Shown: piece by piece, positions 1 to 6,104 of the stretch
How the letters are laid out: every line of letters starts with the position of its first letter
Numbering within the stretch: the stretch's first letter is position 1
Source: JBIIUJ01 sp044340025
GTDB taxonomy: Bacteria; Pseudomonadota; Alphaproteobacteria; Caulobacterales; Aquidulcibacteraceae
NCBI GenBank assembly: GCA_044340025.1
Contig: JBIIUJ010000091.1
Span: 1 to 10,521, forward strand
Direction: 5' to 3'
Length of the DNA stretch: 10,521 nt
The notes under the pieces: generated by a model
Databases searched by the model: none
What the model was told of the DNA's origin: nothing
Seen by the model: only the letters and a program-made list of their open reading frames with translations
Translations under genes and position numbers: made by a program

Positions 1-55
1 CGCCGGCGGCGACGGCAACCGCGAGTTCCTTCTGCACGCCCGGCGAGGGGCGTAG
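1..55 (+). CDS. tlyA: C-terminal end of a probable TlyA-family rRNA 2'-O-methyltransferase (partial)
   Basis: Only the last 17 codons are in the window. The frame starting at base 2 reads AGGDGNREFLLHARRGA and ends at TAG (53-55). A GG-x-GN-x-EFLL tail shortly before the stop is typical of the TlyA/hemolysin A family. These enzymes methylate ribose 2'-OH groups of rRNA cytidines and have an N-terminal S4 domain, which would lie off the left edge. The assignment rests on this short tail alone. The gene converges with ubiD, and the 89 bases between them hold paired hairpins. Another GC-rich C-terminus resembling this by chance cannot be excluded. Confidence 0.55.
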   Translation, partial: AGGDGNREFLLHARRGA

Positions 56-84
56 CGGGGGCGGATAGGGGGGTCTGAGTGCTG

Positions 85-135
85 GTGTCTTCCCCCGCTT
101 GCGGGGGAAGTGTCGGCGGAGCCGACGAAGGGGGC
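85..135. repeat. Two adjacent hairpins, REP-like intergenic palindromic element
   Basis: A near-perfect palindrome at 89-110 pairs CTTCCCCCG with CGGGGGAAG around a four-base loop. It is followed at 112-126 by GTCGGC-GGA-GCCGAC, a perfect 6-bp stem with a 3-base loop, and then a G-rich tail. It lies between the convergent tlyA tail and ubiD. Neither strand has a T-run after the stems, so it is not a textbook Rho-independent terminator, although it could attenuate transcription from both sides. The arrangement resembles short palindromic repeats scattered between genes in many alphaproteobacteria. Copy number elsewhere cannot be seen from this window. Confidence 0.5.
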
Positions 136-144
136 CGTTTCAGC

Positions 145-1671
145 TCACTTCCAGATCGGCGCGCCTGCCCCCGGCAGGCCAAGACGGCCCCATTTCTCCG
201 TGACAGCTTCCACCACCTTCTGGTCCATCCGGATCTGTTCGCCCCACTCACGCCGGGTCTCGGGCGGCCATTTGTTGGTGGCGTCGAGGCCGATCTTGGA
301 GCCAAGGCCGCTCTCGGGGCTCGCAAAATCGAGATAGTCGATCGGGGTGTTCTCGATGATGGTGACGTCGCGGGCGGGGTCCATCCGTGTGCTGATCGCC
401 CACATCACGTCCTTCCAGTCGCGCGCGTCGATGTCGTCGTCCACGACGATGATCCATTTGGTGTACATGAACTGGCGCAGATACGACCACGCCCCCATCA
501 GCACGCGCTTGGCGTGGCCGGGATACGCCTTCTTCATGCTGACGACCGCGATCCGGTAGGAGCAGCCCTCCGGGGGCAGCCAGAAGTCCACGATCTCCGG
601 GAATTGCTGGCGCAAAAGCGGGATGAACACCTCGTTGAGCGCCTCGCCCAGCACGCTGGGCTCGTCCGGCGGCCGGCCGGTGAAGGTGGTCAGATAAATC
701 GGATCTCGGCGCATGGTGATCGCCGAGACCTGGAACACGGGGAAGCGCTCCACCGAATTGTAGTAGCCGGTGTGGTCGCCATAGGGGCCCTCGTCGGCAC
801 AGTCGTCGAGCAGGACATGGCCTTCGATCACGATCTCGGCCTCGGCCGGCACCTCGATCGGAACGGTCTTGCAGGGCACAAGATCGAGCTTTCGGCCGCG
901 CATCAGGCCCGCGAACTGATATTCGCTCAGCGTATCCGGCACAGGTGTGACGGCGGCCAGGATCGTGCCCGGATCGGCCCCGATCACGGCGGCCGCGGGC
1001 AAGGGCTCGGGCTTTGTATCCTTCCAGCGCTTGTATTGCTGGGCGCCGCCGCGATGGGCGAGCCAGCGCATGATGCAGCGATCCTTGCCCAGCACCTGCA
1101 TGCGATAGATGCCGAGGTTGTAATTGTCCTGCCGGCTCTCGCTGGGCCCCTTGGTGACGACGAGCGGCCAGGTGATCAGCGGCGCAGGCTCCCCCGGCCA
1201 GCAGGTCTGGATCGGCAGGCGCGACAGGTCGATCTGGTCGCCCTGCAGAACAACCTCCTGGCAGGGCGCGCGATTTTGCCGGCCGGGGCGCATCTGCATC
1301 ACCGTCTTGGCGAGCGGCAAAAGGTCGAAGGCCTCCTTGAGGCCGCGCGGCGGCTCCGGCTGGCGCAGGAAGGCGAGCAGCTCGCCCACTTCGCGCAAAT
1401 CCTTGGCGGTGCGGCGTTCCTTGCCGTCCATGGTCACGCCCATGGCGACCCGCTCCACCGTGCCGAACAGATTGGCGAGCGCGGGCATCTCCGCACGCTG
1501 GCCGTCGGGTTGCAGCGCGTGTTCAAACAGGACCGCCGGGCCTTGCGTGGCCAGCAGACGGGTCTGGATCTCTGTCATTTCAAGAACAGTGGAAACCGGC
1601 TCGCGCACGCGCACGAGCTTCTGTTCCACTTCGAGCTTCGCGAGAAACTCGCGCATCGATTTATAGGCCAT
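145..1671 (-). CDS. ubiD: UbiD-family decarboxylase, probable 4-hydroxy-3-polyprenylbenzoate decarboxylase
   Basis: The 508-residue product is full length for UbiD. These enzymes use prenylated FMN, made by UbiX, to decarboxylate 4-hydroxy-3-polyprenylbenzoate in ubiquinone synthesis. The N-terminus has the family's SMREFL segment and a conserved EMTEIQTRLL stretch (31-40). NLGIYRMQ (185-192) contains the Arg expected to contact the cofactor, at residue 190. VIEG (281-284) and EGPYGDHTGYYN (294-305) carry the two acidic residues of the conserved Arg/Glu/Glu active-site network (E283 and E294). No clear Shine-Dalgarno sequence precedes the ATG at 1671. The small HTH gene lies 85 bases upstream in the same direction, so the two may share a transcript. 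No ubiX is visible. Other UbiD relatives act on different aromatic acids, but this length and these motifs favour ubiquinone synthesis. Confidence 0.93.
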   Translation of the reverse strand: MAYKSMREFLAKLEVEQKLVRVREPVSTVLEMTEIQTRLLATQGPAVLFEHALQPDGQRAEMPALANLFGTVERVAMGVTMDGKERRTAKDLREVGELLAFLRQPEPPRGLKEAFDLLPLAKTVMQMRPGRQNRAPCQEVVLQGDQIDLSRLPIQTCWPGEPAPLITWPLVVTKGPSESRQDNYNLGIYRMQVLGKDRCIMRWLAHRGGAQQYKRWKDTKPEPLPAAAVIGADPGTILAAVTPVPDTLSEYQFAGLMRGRKLDLVPCKTVPIEVPAEAEIVIEGHVLLDDCADEGPYGDHTGYYNSVERFPVFQVSAITMRRDPIYLTTFTGRPPDEPSVLGEALNEVFIPLLRQQFPEIVDFWLPPEGCSYRIAVVSMKKAYPGHAKRVLMGAWSYLRQFMYTKWIIVVDDDIDARDWKDVMWAISTRMDPARDVTIIENTPIDYLDFASPESGLGSKIGLDATNKWPPETRREWGEQIRMDQKVVEAVTEKWGRLGLPGAGAPIWK

Positions 1672-1756
1672 GATGGGCCAGATAGCGTGCGCAGGCCGGC
1701 TTGGACAGCGCGTCGCGAGAGCGTGATCGGCGCGGCGGAGTTCGCCGCGCGCGCCT

Positions 1757-1945
1757 TCAGTCCACGGCTTCCCGGTTTGCGTTCTCGTTCAGGAACCGCT
1801 CCAGATCGGATACGGCCACCCGCCACTCGCGACCGAACTTGATCGCGCGAAGTTTTTCCTGCCGGATCCAGGCGCGGATCGTGCTTTCCTTCACCTTCAA
1901 ATGCTCGGCGGTTTCGTGAACCGTCAACAATGGCCTGCTCAGCAT
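1757..1945 (-). CDS. Small excisionase-like helix-turn-helix DNA-binding protein
   Basis: The 62-residue protein has the MerR/excisionase-type winged HTH fold (HTH_17 class). LLTVHETAEHLKV (6-18) forms the first helices, STIRAWIRQEKLRAIKFG (21-38) the recognition helix and wing, and WRVAVSDLERFL (41-52) the closing segment. The tail is short and acidic. I chose the ATG at 1945 because AGGAGG lies 10 bases upstream. A GTG at 1987 would add 14 Gly-rich residues that read through this Shine-Dalgarno and do not resemble the family. The gene sits between purK (178 bases upstream) and ubiD (85 bases downstream), all in the same direction. No integrase or phage gene is nearby, so a chromosomal regulator is more likely than a working excisionase. 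Its target is unknown; repeats over its own leader suggest autoregulation, which is inference. Confidence 0.85.
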   Translation of the reverse strand: MLSRPLLTVHETAEHLKVKESTIRAWIRQEKLRAIKFGREWRVAVSDLERFLNENANREAVD

Positions 1946-1951
1946 AATCCA

Positions 1952-1981
1952 CCCGCCTCCTGGGGAGGCGACCCCGCCTCC
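1952..1981 (-). promoter_or_regulatory. Three-arm repeat over the HTH gene's ribosome-binding site
   Basis: On the minus strand, arm A GGAGGCG (1981-1975) is followed by arm B CGCCTCC (1970-1964) and arm C GGAGGCG (1960-1954). Arm C is the Shine-Dalgarno region of the start at 1945. B can pair perfectly over 7 bp with A (4-base loop) or with C (3-base loop), so the two hairpins exclude each other. A:B leaves the ribosome-binding site free, while B:C hides it. The same arrangement is also a direct repeat of GGAGGCGGG with a 21-base period, so it could instead be a protein-binding site. Confidence 0.4.
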
Positions 1982-2123
1982 AGACACGCTGCATCAAGCC
2001 GACGTGCCCCGGAAGCATCACGCTTTTATCGCTCTTCGGTCAAGTGCAGCCGACTGCGACGCAAACGCTCAGACTCGGTCATGCGCACGGGCAAGCACCC
2101 GCTCTAGGCGTCAAACGCACAGA

Positions 2124-3218
2124 TCAGGGCGTCTCGTCGGGCAGAACTGTAATGCGCCGCGTGATGTGGCCCATCTTGCGACCCGGCCGCGGATCGCGCT
2201 TGCCGTAAAGGTGCAGCCGCGATTCCGGCTCAGCCAGCAGCGCCTCGATCGCCAGGGCCTGCTCGCCCAGAAGATTGCGCATCTCGCAGCGCCACAGCCC
2301 ATCCGGGTCGCCGAGCGGCAGGCCGGTCATGCAGCGCACATGCTGTTCGAACTGATCGGTGGCGGCGGCGTCCAGCGTCCAATGCCCGGAGTTATGCACG
2401 CGTGGCGCGATCTCGTTGCCCAGCACGATATCCCCGTCGAGCACGAAGAACTCGATCGTCAGTACACCGACATAATCCAGGGCGTGCAACGCGCGCCGCA
2501 TGGCGCCGGCGGCGGCCACCTCCACTGTTTCGCTGACGCGCGCCGGGGCGTAGGTTCGCGCCAGAATGCCCTCGACATGGCGGTTTTCGCACAATGGAAA
2601 CAAAGCGATAGCTCCATCCGCGCTGCGTGCGCCGATGCAGGAGACTTCTTTCTCAAAGGGAATCACCGCCTCCAGAATCGCCGGGACGGCGCCGATTGCG
2701 GCGAAGGCGCGGGCGGGGTCGTCGCCGGGTTTCAGCCGGATCTGTCCCTTGCCGTCATAGCCGAGCCGTCGGGTCTTCAGCACGCCCGTTCCGCCGAGCG
2801 CGGCGAGCGCTGCTTCCAGATCGCCGGGGCTGTCCACCGGGCGCCAGGGCGCCACGTCGATGCTGCAGCGCTCTGTCAGGAAACGCTTTTCTTCCAGCCG
2901 GTCCTGGCTGATGGCGAGCACGGCGCTGCCGGGCCGGAGCGGGACGCCGGAGGCCTCAACCGCAGCCGCCGTCGCGGCCGGCACGTTTTCGAACTCGTAA
3001 GTGACGGCCGCACAGCGTGCGGCGAAGTCCCGAATAGCCCCGAGATCGTCCCATTTCATGCAGACAGACCACGCCGCCGTGCGGGCGGCGGGGGCTTCCG
3101 GGTCCGGGTCGTAGATCGCCACGTCATAGCCGAGCCGCTGGGCGGCGTGGGCGAGCATCCGCCCGAGCTGGCCGCCGCCGAGGATGCCAAGCGTCGCGCC
3201 CGGCCGGATCAGGCTCAT
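2124..3218 (-). CDS. purK: N5-carboxyaminoimidazole ribonucleotide synthase PurK
   Basis: The 364-residue ATP-grasp enzyme uses ATP and bicarbonate to carboxylate AIR to N5-CAIR in purine synthesis; PurE then rearranges the product. The N-terminal nucleotide-binding loop is GILGGGQLGRM (11-21). YEFENVP (74-80), GYDGKGQ (153-159, ATP-grasp glycine loop) and EIAPRVHNSGHWT (269-281, metal and substrate site) are all present. The C-terminal domain has the family's YGK-x-x-x-RPGRKMGH signature (338-351). I chose the ATG at 3218, which overlaps the purE stop as ATGA and has GGAGGAG just upstream. A longer frame from 3260 would add 14 residues inside purE with no family resemblance. Translational coupling to purE is likely. 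The next gene in the same direction is the small HTH gene, after 178 bases. Confidence 0.97.
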   Translation of the reverse strand: MSLIRPGATLGILGGGQLGRMLAHAAQRLGYDVAIYDPDPEAPAARTAAWSVCMKWDDLGAIRDFAARCAAVTYEFENVPAATAAAVEASGVPLRPGSAVLAISQDRLEEKRFLTERCSIDVAPWRPVDSPGDLEAALAALGGTGVLKTRRLGYDGKGQIRLKPGDDPARAFAAIGAVPAILEAVIPFEKEVSCIGARSADGAIALFPLCENRHVEGILARTYAPARVSETVEVAAAGAMRRALHALDYVGVLTIEFFVLDGDIVLGNEIAPRVHNSGHWTLDAAATDQFEQHVRCMTGLPLGDPDGLWRCEMRNLLGEQALAIEALLAEPESRLHLYGKRDPRPGRKMGHITRRITVLPDETP

Positions 3219-3703
3219 GGCGTCTCCTCCGGCACGGCGGCGGACTGGGCCGCACGCCACGCCTCCAGGCGGCTGGCGAGCGCCGCGTCGGTCAGGGCCA
3301 GAATGCTGGCGGCGAGGAGCGCGGCGTTGGCGGCGCCGGCCGGCCCGATGGCCAGCGTGCCGACGGGAACGCCCTTCGGCATCTGGACGATGGAGAGCAG
3401 CGAATCCACGCCATCCAGCGCCGAGGACCGCACCGGAACCCCCAGCACCGGCAGGCTCGTCAGGCTCGCCACCATGCCGGGGAGATGGGCCGCCCCGCCG
3501 GCGCCGGCGATGATCACCCTAAGGCCGCGTCCCCGCGCGCCCTTGGCATAGGCCACCATGCGCTCGGGCGTGCGGTGAGCCGACACGACCTTGCTTTCAA
3601 ACGGCACGGTGAGCGCGGTCAGGATGTCGGCGGCGGCCTTCATCGTCTCCCAATCGGAGGTCGAGCCCATGATCAGGCCGACAAGGGGGGCGGGAGCGGT
3701 CAT
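3215..3703 (-). CDS. purE: N5-carboxyaminoimidazole ribonucleotide mutase PurE (class I)
   Basis: The 162-residue protein has the usual length for bacterial class I PurE, an octamer that converts N5-CAIR to CAIR. Visible motifs are GSTSD (13-17, phosphate and substrate loop), SAHRTPER (41-48, with His43 as the expected general acid/base) and AGAGGAAHLPGM (66-77). The ATG at 3703 matches the family N-terminus, MTAPAPLVGLIMGSTSD. The frame stays open upstream to 4297, but that part runs antisense through the GGDEF gene and has no PurE similarity. Only a weak GAGG precedes the start. purE is first in the purE-purK pair and diverges from the diguanylate cyclase gene across 141 bases. Confidence 0.97.
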   Translation of the reverse strand: MTAPAPLVGLIMGSTSDWETMKAAADILTALTVPFESKVVSAHRTPERMVAYAKGARGRGLRVIIAGAGGAAHLPGMVASLTSLPVLGVPVRSSALDGVDSLLSIVQMPKGVPVGTLAIGPAGAANAALLAASILALTDAALASRLEAWRAAQSAAVPEETP

Positions 3704-3762
3704 GCGCGGGGCCTCGGGCGCGAGGAAGGCGGACAAAGCGTGGCGGTAAACTGAAAGTGGCT

Positions 3763-3790
3763 TTGGCCGCAAGCGCGGCGCGTTTAGGAT
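3763..3790 (+). promoter_or_regulatory. Candidate sigma-70-type promoter of the diguanylate cyclase gene
   Basis: TTGGCC (3763-3768) and TAGGAT (3785-3790), separated by 16 bases, each match the -35 and -10 consensus at four of six positions. They lie 55 bases upstream of the GTG start. A GATTC (3788-3792), a possible CcrM methylation site, overlaps the -10 box. Two direct copies of ACGTCTC (3799-3805 and 3812-3818) follow immediately in the presumed leader. The matches are modest and found by eye. I see no comparably good promoter for purE in the same divergent region. Confidence 0.3.
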
Positions 3791-3844
3791 TCTCTCACAC
3801 GTCTCACCGAAACGTCTCTGCGTTGGATTTGGAGGAGCGCGCCC

Positions 3845-4564
3845 GTGCGCATCGATCCCCGCACGCCAGTCGCCGCCGCTGGAGCGCCGCGCGGGCCGAA
3901 AGCCGCCGCGGCGAGCGCGGGCGGCTCGGCGGTCGCTGCGCCGCAGGATGTGATTTCGATCCTCGGCGTGCCGGAAGTGGAACTCACCCCGCGCGTGCGT
4001 CAGGCGCTGGGCATGCTGATGGCGGAAGTCGACACCCTGCGCCGCGAGCGCGACCGGCTGCGCGAGCAATTGAAGGCGCAAGAGGCGCTGGCCGACACCG
4101 ACCCCCTGGTCGAGACGATGAACCGGCGCGCCTTCGTGCGCGAGCTGGCCCGGATCGTGTCGTTCGCAGACCGGTATGACGTGCACGCCAGCCTGATCTT
4201 CTTCGACCTCGACGGCTTCAAGGCGATCAACGACGGCTATGGCCACGCGGCCGGCGACGCGACGCTGCGGCATGTGGCGGCCTATCTGAAAACCCATACG
4301 CGGGATTCAGACGTGGTCGGCCGTGTCGGCGGCGACGAGTTCGCCGTCATCCTTGCTCAGGCCAGCGGGGCGCAGGCCCAGATCAAGGCGGCCTCGCTGG
4401 CCGCCGGTCTGGCCGAGACCCCGTTTCTCTTGGAGGGGGTGGAGCATCGCATCCAGGCCTCTGTCGGGGTCTACACGTTCGAGAAAGGCGATACGCCCGA
4501 GCGCGTCCTCGCGCGCGCCGATGAGGCGATGTACGCCGCCAAAGGCGCCCGCCGCCGGGACTAG
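3845..4564 (+). CDS. Diguanylate cyclase with N-terminal coiled coil and GGDEF domain
   Basis: The 239-residue soluble protein should make c-di-GMP from two GTP. An Ala/Gly/Pro-rich N-terminus (1-33) leads into a probable coiled coil at about 50-82 (EVDTLRRERDRLREQL) and then a complete GGDEF domain (about 85-236). The catalytic GGDEF motif is at 162-166. The allosteric inhibitory site RxxD is R153-D156, exactly five residues before GGDEF, so product inhibition is expected. DLDGFKAIND (121-130) supplies a metal-binding Asp and the nucleotide site. There are no membrane segments and no receiver domain. The start is GTG at 3845, with GGAGGAG seven bases upstream. The short coiled coil plus GGDEF layout resembles Caulobacter DgcB, but orthology is not shown. 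The gene diverges from purE. Confidence 0.93.
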   Translation: MRIDPRTPVAAAGAPRGPKAAAASAGGSAVAAPQDVISILGVPEVELTPRVRQALGMLMAEVDTLRRERDRLREQLKAQEALADTDPLVETMNRRAFVRELARIVSFADRYDVHASLIFFDLDGFKAINDGYGHAAGDATLRHVAAYLKTHTRDSDVVGRVGGDEFAVILAQASGAQAQIKAASLAAGLAETPFLLEGVEHRIQASVGVYTFEKGDTPERVLARADEAMYAAKGARRRD

Positions 4565-4612
4565 CGCCCCGCAAAGACTCCGCGCTCGCCAGGGCGGCGC
4601 TTCTGCCCCATG

Positions 4613-4639
4613 CTCCCCGCCATAACAGCGCTCGGGGAG
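4613..4639 (+). promoter_or_regulatory. Hairpin overlapping the transporter's ribosome-binding site
   Basis: CTCCCCG (4613-4619) can pair with CGGGGAG (4633-4639) over 7 bp around a 13-base loop. The 3' arm is part of the strong GGGGAGGAG Shine-Dalgarno sequence just before the ATG at 4645, so folding would hide it. In a GC-rich leader this can arise by chance. The rest of the 80-base gap after the cyclase gene shows no convincing terminator. Confidence 0.25.
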
Positions 4640-4644
4640 GAGCC

Positions 4645-6066
4645 ATGGTCCTGCAGGCGACGGGCGCGCAAGCCGCACCCGATGAGCACGCGAGCCCCCG
4701 GCTTTCAGCCGCGGCCTATGCATGGGCGGGCTATCAGGGCGCGCGCGACCCCTACATCATCCTCGTCACCATCTATATTCTCGCGCCCTACATCTCGACG
4801 GTGGTGATCGGCGACCCGATCGAGGGTCAGGCTCTGTTTTCCGAATGGAGCAAGGTGGCGGCCTGGATCGCTGCGCTGACGGCGCCCGTTCTTGGCGCGG
4901 CGGCGGATCGGGCGGGGACGCGCAAGCCGCTGCTGGCGATCGTGACGCTGGCGATGGTCCCGCTGATCTTCAGCCTCTGGTTCGCCACCCCAGGGCCGGG
5001 CGGCCTCTCGATCGCGCTGATCGGGCTGGTCTTCACCGCGATGGGCGTGCTGCTGGCCTGGAGCGAGGTGCTGCACAACGCCATGCTGACCGCCCAGGGC
5101 GGGGACCGGGAGGTGCCCTACATTTCCGGCCTTGGGCTGGCGGCGGGAAACGCCGCCTCGGTTCTGCTGCTGATCGTAGTTCTCGCCACGATCGCGCTAC
5201 CCGGGCAGATCGACGTGCCATTCCTGCCGGCCGCACCGCTCTGGGGCCTCGACCCCGCCACCCACGAGACCGCCCGGATCGTCGCGCCGATCGTGGCGGT
5301 CTGGCTGGCGCTGTTCGCCTTGCCGCTCTTTGTGTTGTCGCGCGATGGCGTGCGCGGCGCGGTCTCCTGGCTGGACGCCGGCCGGCAGGGCGTTGCGGGC
5401 GTGCTGGGCACGATCGGCAAGCTGCGGCGGCTGCCCAATGTGGCGCTCTTCCTGCTGGCGCGCATGCTCTATTTCGACGGCAAGGTCGCCATCCTGGTCA
5501 TTGGCGGCGTCTTCGCCGCCGGGGTGAACAACTGGGGCCTGGTGGAAATGACCGCTTATGGCGTTCTTCTGTCGGTGTTTGCGGTTGGCGGCGGGCTGCT
5601 TGCCGGGCCGCTCGATCATGCGCTGGGGGCCAAGAGGGCGCTGATGCTGGAGATCGCGGTCACGATCCTTTGCCTTGTCGCGCTGGCCGGCGGCAGCCCG
5701 GGCAGTTTCCTGTTCGTGTTTGCGCTTCCTGAAGCGGCGGTCTGGAACGCGCCCTTCTTCGAGACCGCCTCGGAGCTGCTCTATCTCGGATTTGCCTGCC
5801 TGGTGGCGGTGTCGATCACGGCCTGCTTTGCGTCCAGCCGCACGCTGATGGTGCAGCTTTCGCCGCGCGGGATGGAGGGCGAGCTGTTCGGCCTTTATGC
5901 GCTTGCAGGAACCGCGACCGCCTGGGCCGGGCCGATGCTGGTGGAGCATTTCACCCGCACCTATCAGAGCCAGCAGATCGGCTTTCTTTCCATCAGCCTC
6001 CTTCTGATCGCCGGTCTGATCGTGATTGTGTTCGTCAACCCTGCGCGCGACCGCGAGACGCCCTAG
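4645..6066 (+). CDS. MFS transporter of the UMF1/Atg22-like family
   Basis: The 473-residue inner-membrane protein has about 12 hydrophobic segments, the first at about 36-55 and the last at about 446-465. A cytoplasmic-loop MFS motif, GAAADRAGTRKP (84-95), follows the second segment. The segment SSRTLMVQLSPRGMEGELFG (397-416), followed by LYALAGTATAWAGP, matches the conserved C-terminal half signature of UMF1 transporters, which are related to yeast Atg22, a vacuolar amino-acid exporter. The substrate of the bacterial members is generally unknown and cannot be read from the sequence. The ATG at 4645 has GGGGAGGAG directly upstream. pabB starts 38 bases after the stop, so co-transcription with pabBC is plausible but does not establish a shared role. 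Confidence 0.85.
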   Translation: MVLQATGAQAAPDEHASPRLSAAAYAWAGYQGARDPYIILVTIYILAPYISTVVIGDPIEGQALFSEWSKVAAWIAALTAPVLGAAADRAGTRKPLLAIVTLAMVPLIFSLWFATPGPGGLSIALIGLVFTAMGVLLAWSEVLHNAMLTAQGGDREVPYISGLGLAAGNAASVLLLIVVLATIALPGQIDVPFLPAAPLWGLDPATHETARIVAPIVAVWLALFALPLFVLSRDGVRGAVSWLDAGRQGVAGVLGTIGKLRRLPNVALFLLARMLYFDGKVAILVIGGVFAAGVNNWGLVEMTAYGVLLSVFAVGGGLLAGPLDHALGAKRALMLEIAVTILCLVALAGGSPGSFLFVFALPEAAVWNAPFFETASELLYLGFACLVAVSITACFASSRTLMVQLSPRGMEGELFGLYALAGTATAWAGPMLVEHFTRTYQSQQIGFLSISLLLIAGLIVIVFVNPARDRETP

Positions 6067-6104
6067 ATACGTCGGGTGCCGAAAGCGGAGCGCCCGTCCT
6101 GCCC

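Noticed and set aside
85..126. CRISPR repeat
   Set aside because: Only one unit is present, with no regularly spaced copies or spacers and no cas gene.
1730..1750. GCGCGGCG-GAGTT-CGCCGCGC stem as terminator between the HTH gene and ubiD
   Set aside because: The 8-bp stem is real, but no T-run follows on the minus strand and an all-G/C stem is expected by chance here. Read-through to ubiD is equally likely.
79..1842. 587-residue plus-strand open frame opposite ubiD
   Set aside because: It is rich in His, Arg, Ala and Gly with no recognisable domain and lies antisense to a gene with clear UbiD motifs. Long mirror frames are usual in GC-rich genes.
1946..1987. GTG start at 1987 for the small HTH protein
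   Set aside because: It adds a Gly-rich stretch encoded by the repeat arms and the Shine-Dalgarno of the better start at 1945.
2004..3551. 515-residue plus-strand open frame opposite purK and purE
   Set aside because: It is antisense to two genes with full family motifs, has no domain of its own and shows a composition typical of shadow frames.
3704..4297. Upstream extension of purE into the cyclase gene
   Set aside because: The frame is open by chance. The family N-terminus starts at 3703 and the extra part is antisense to the GGDEF gene.
5197..5949. 250-residue minus-strand frame opposite the MFS transporter
   Set aside because: It is a low-complexity shadow rich in Arg, Gln, His and Gly, lying opposite a clear membrane protein.
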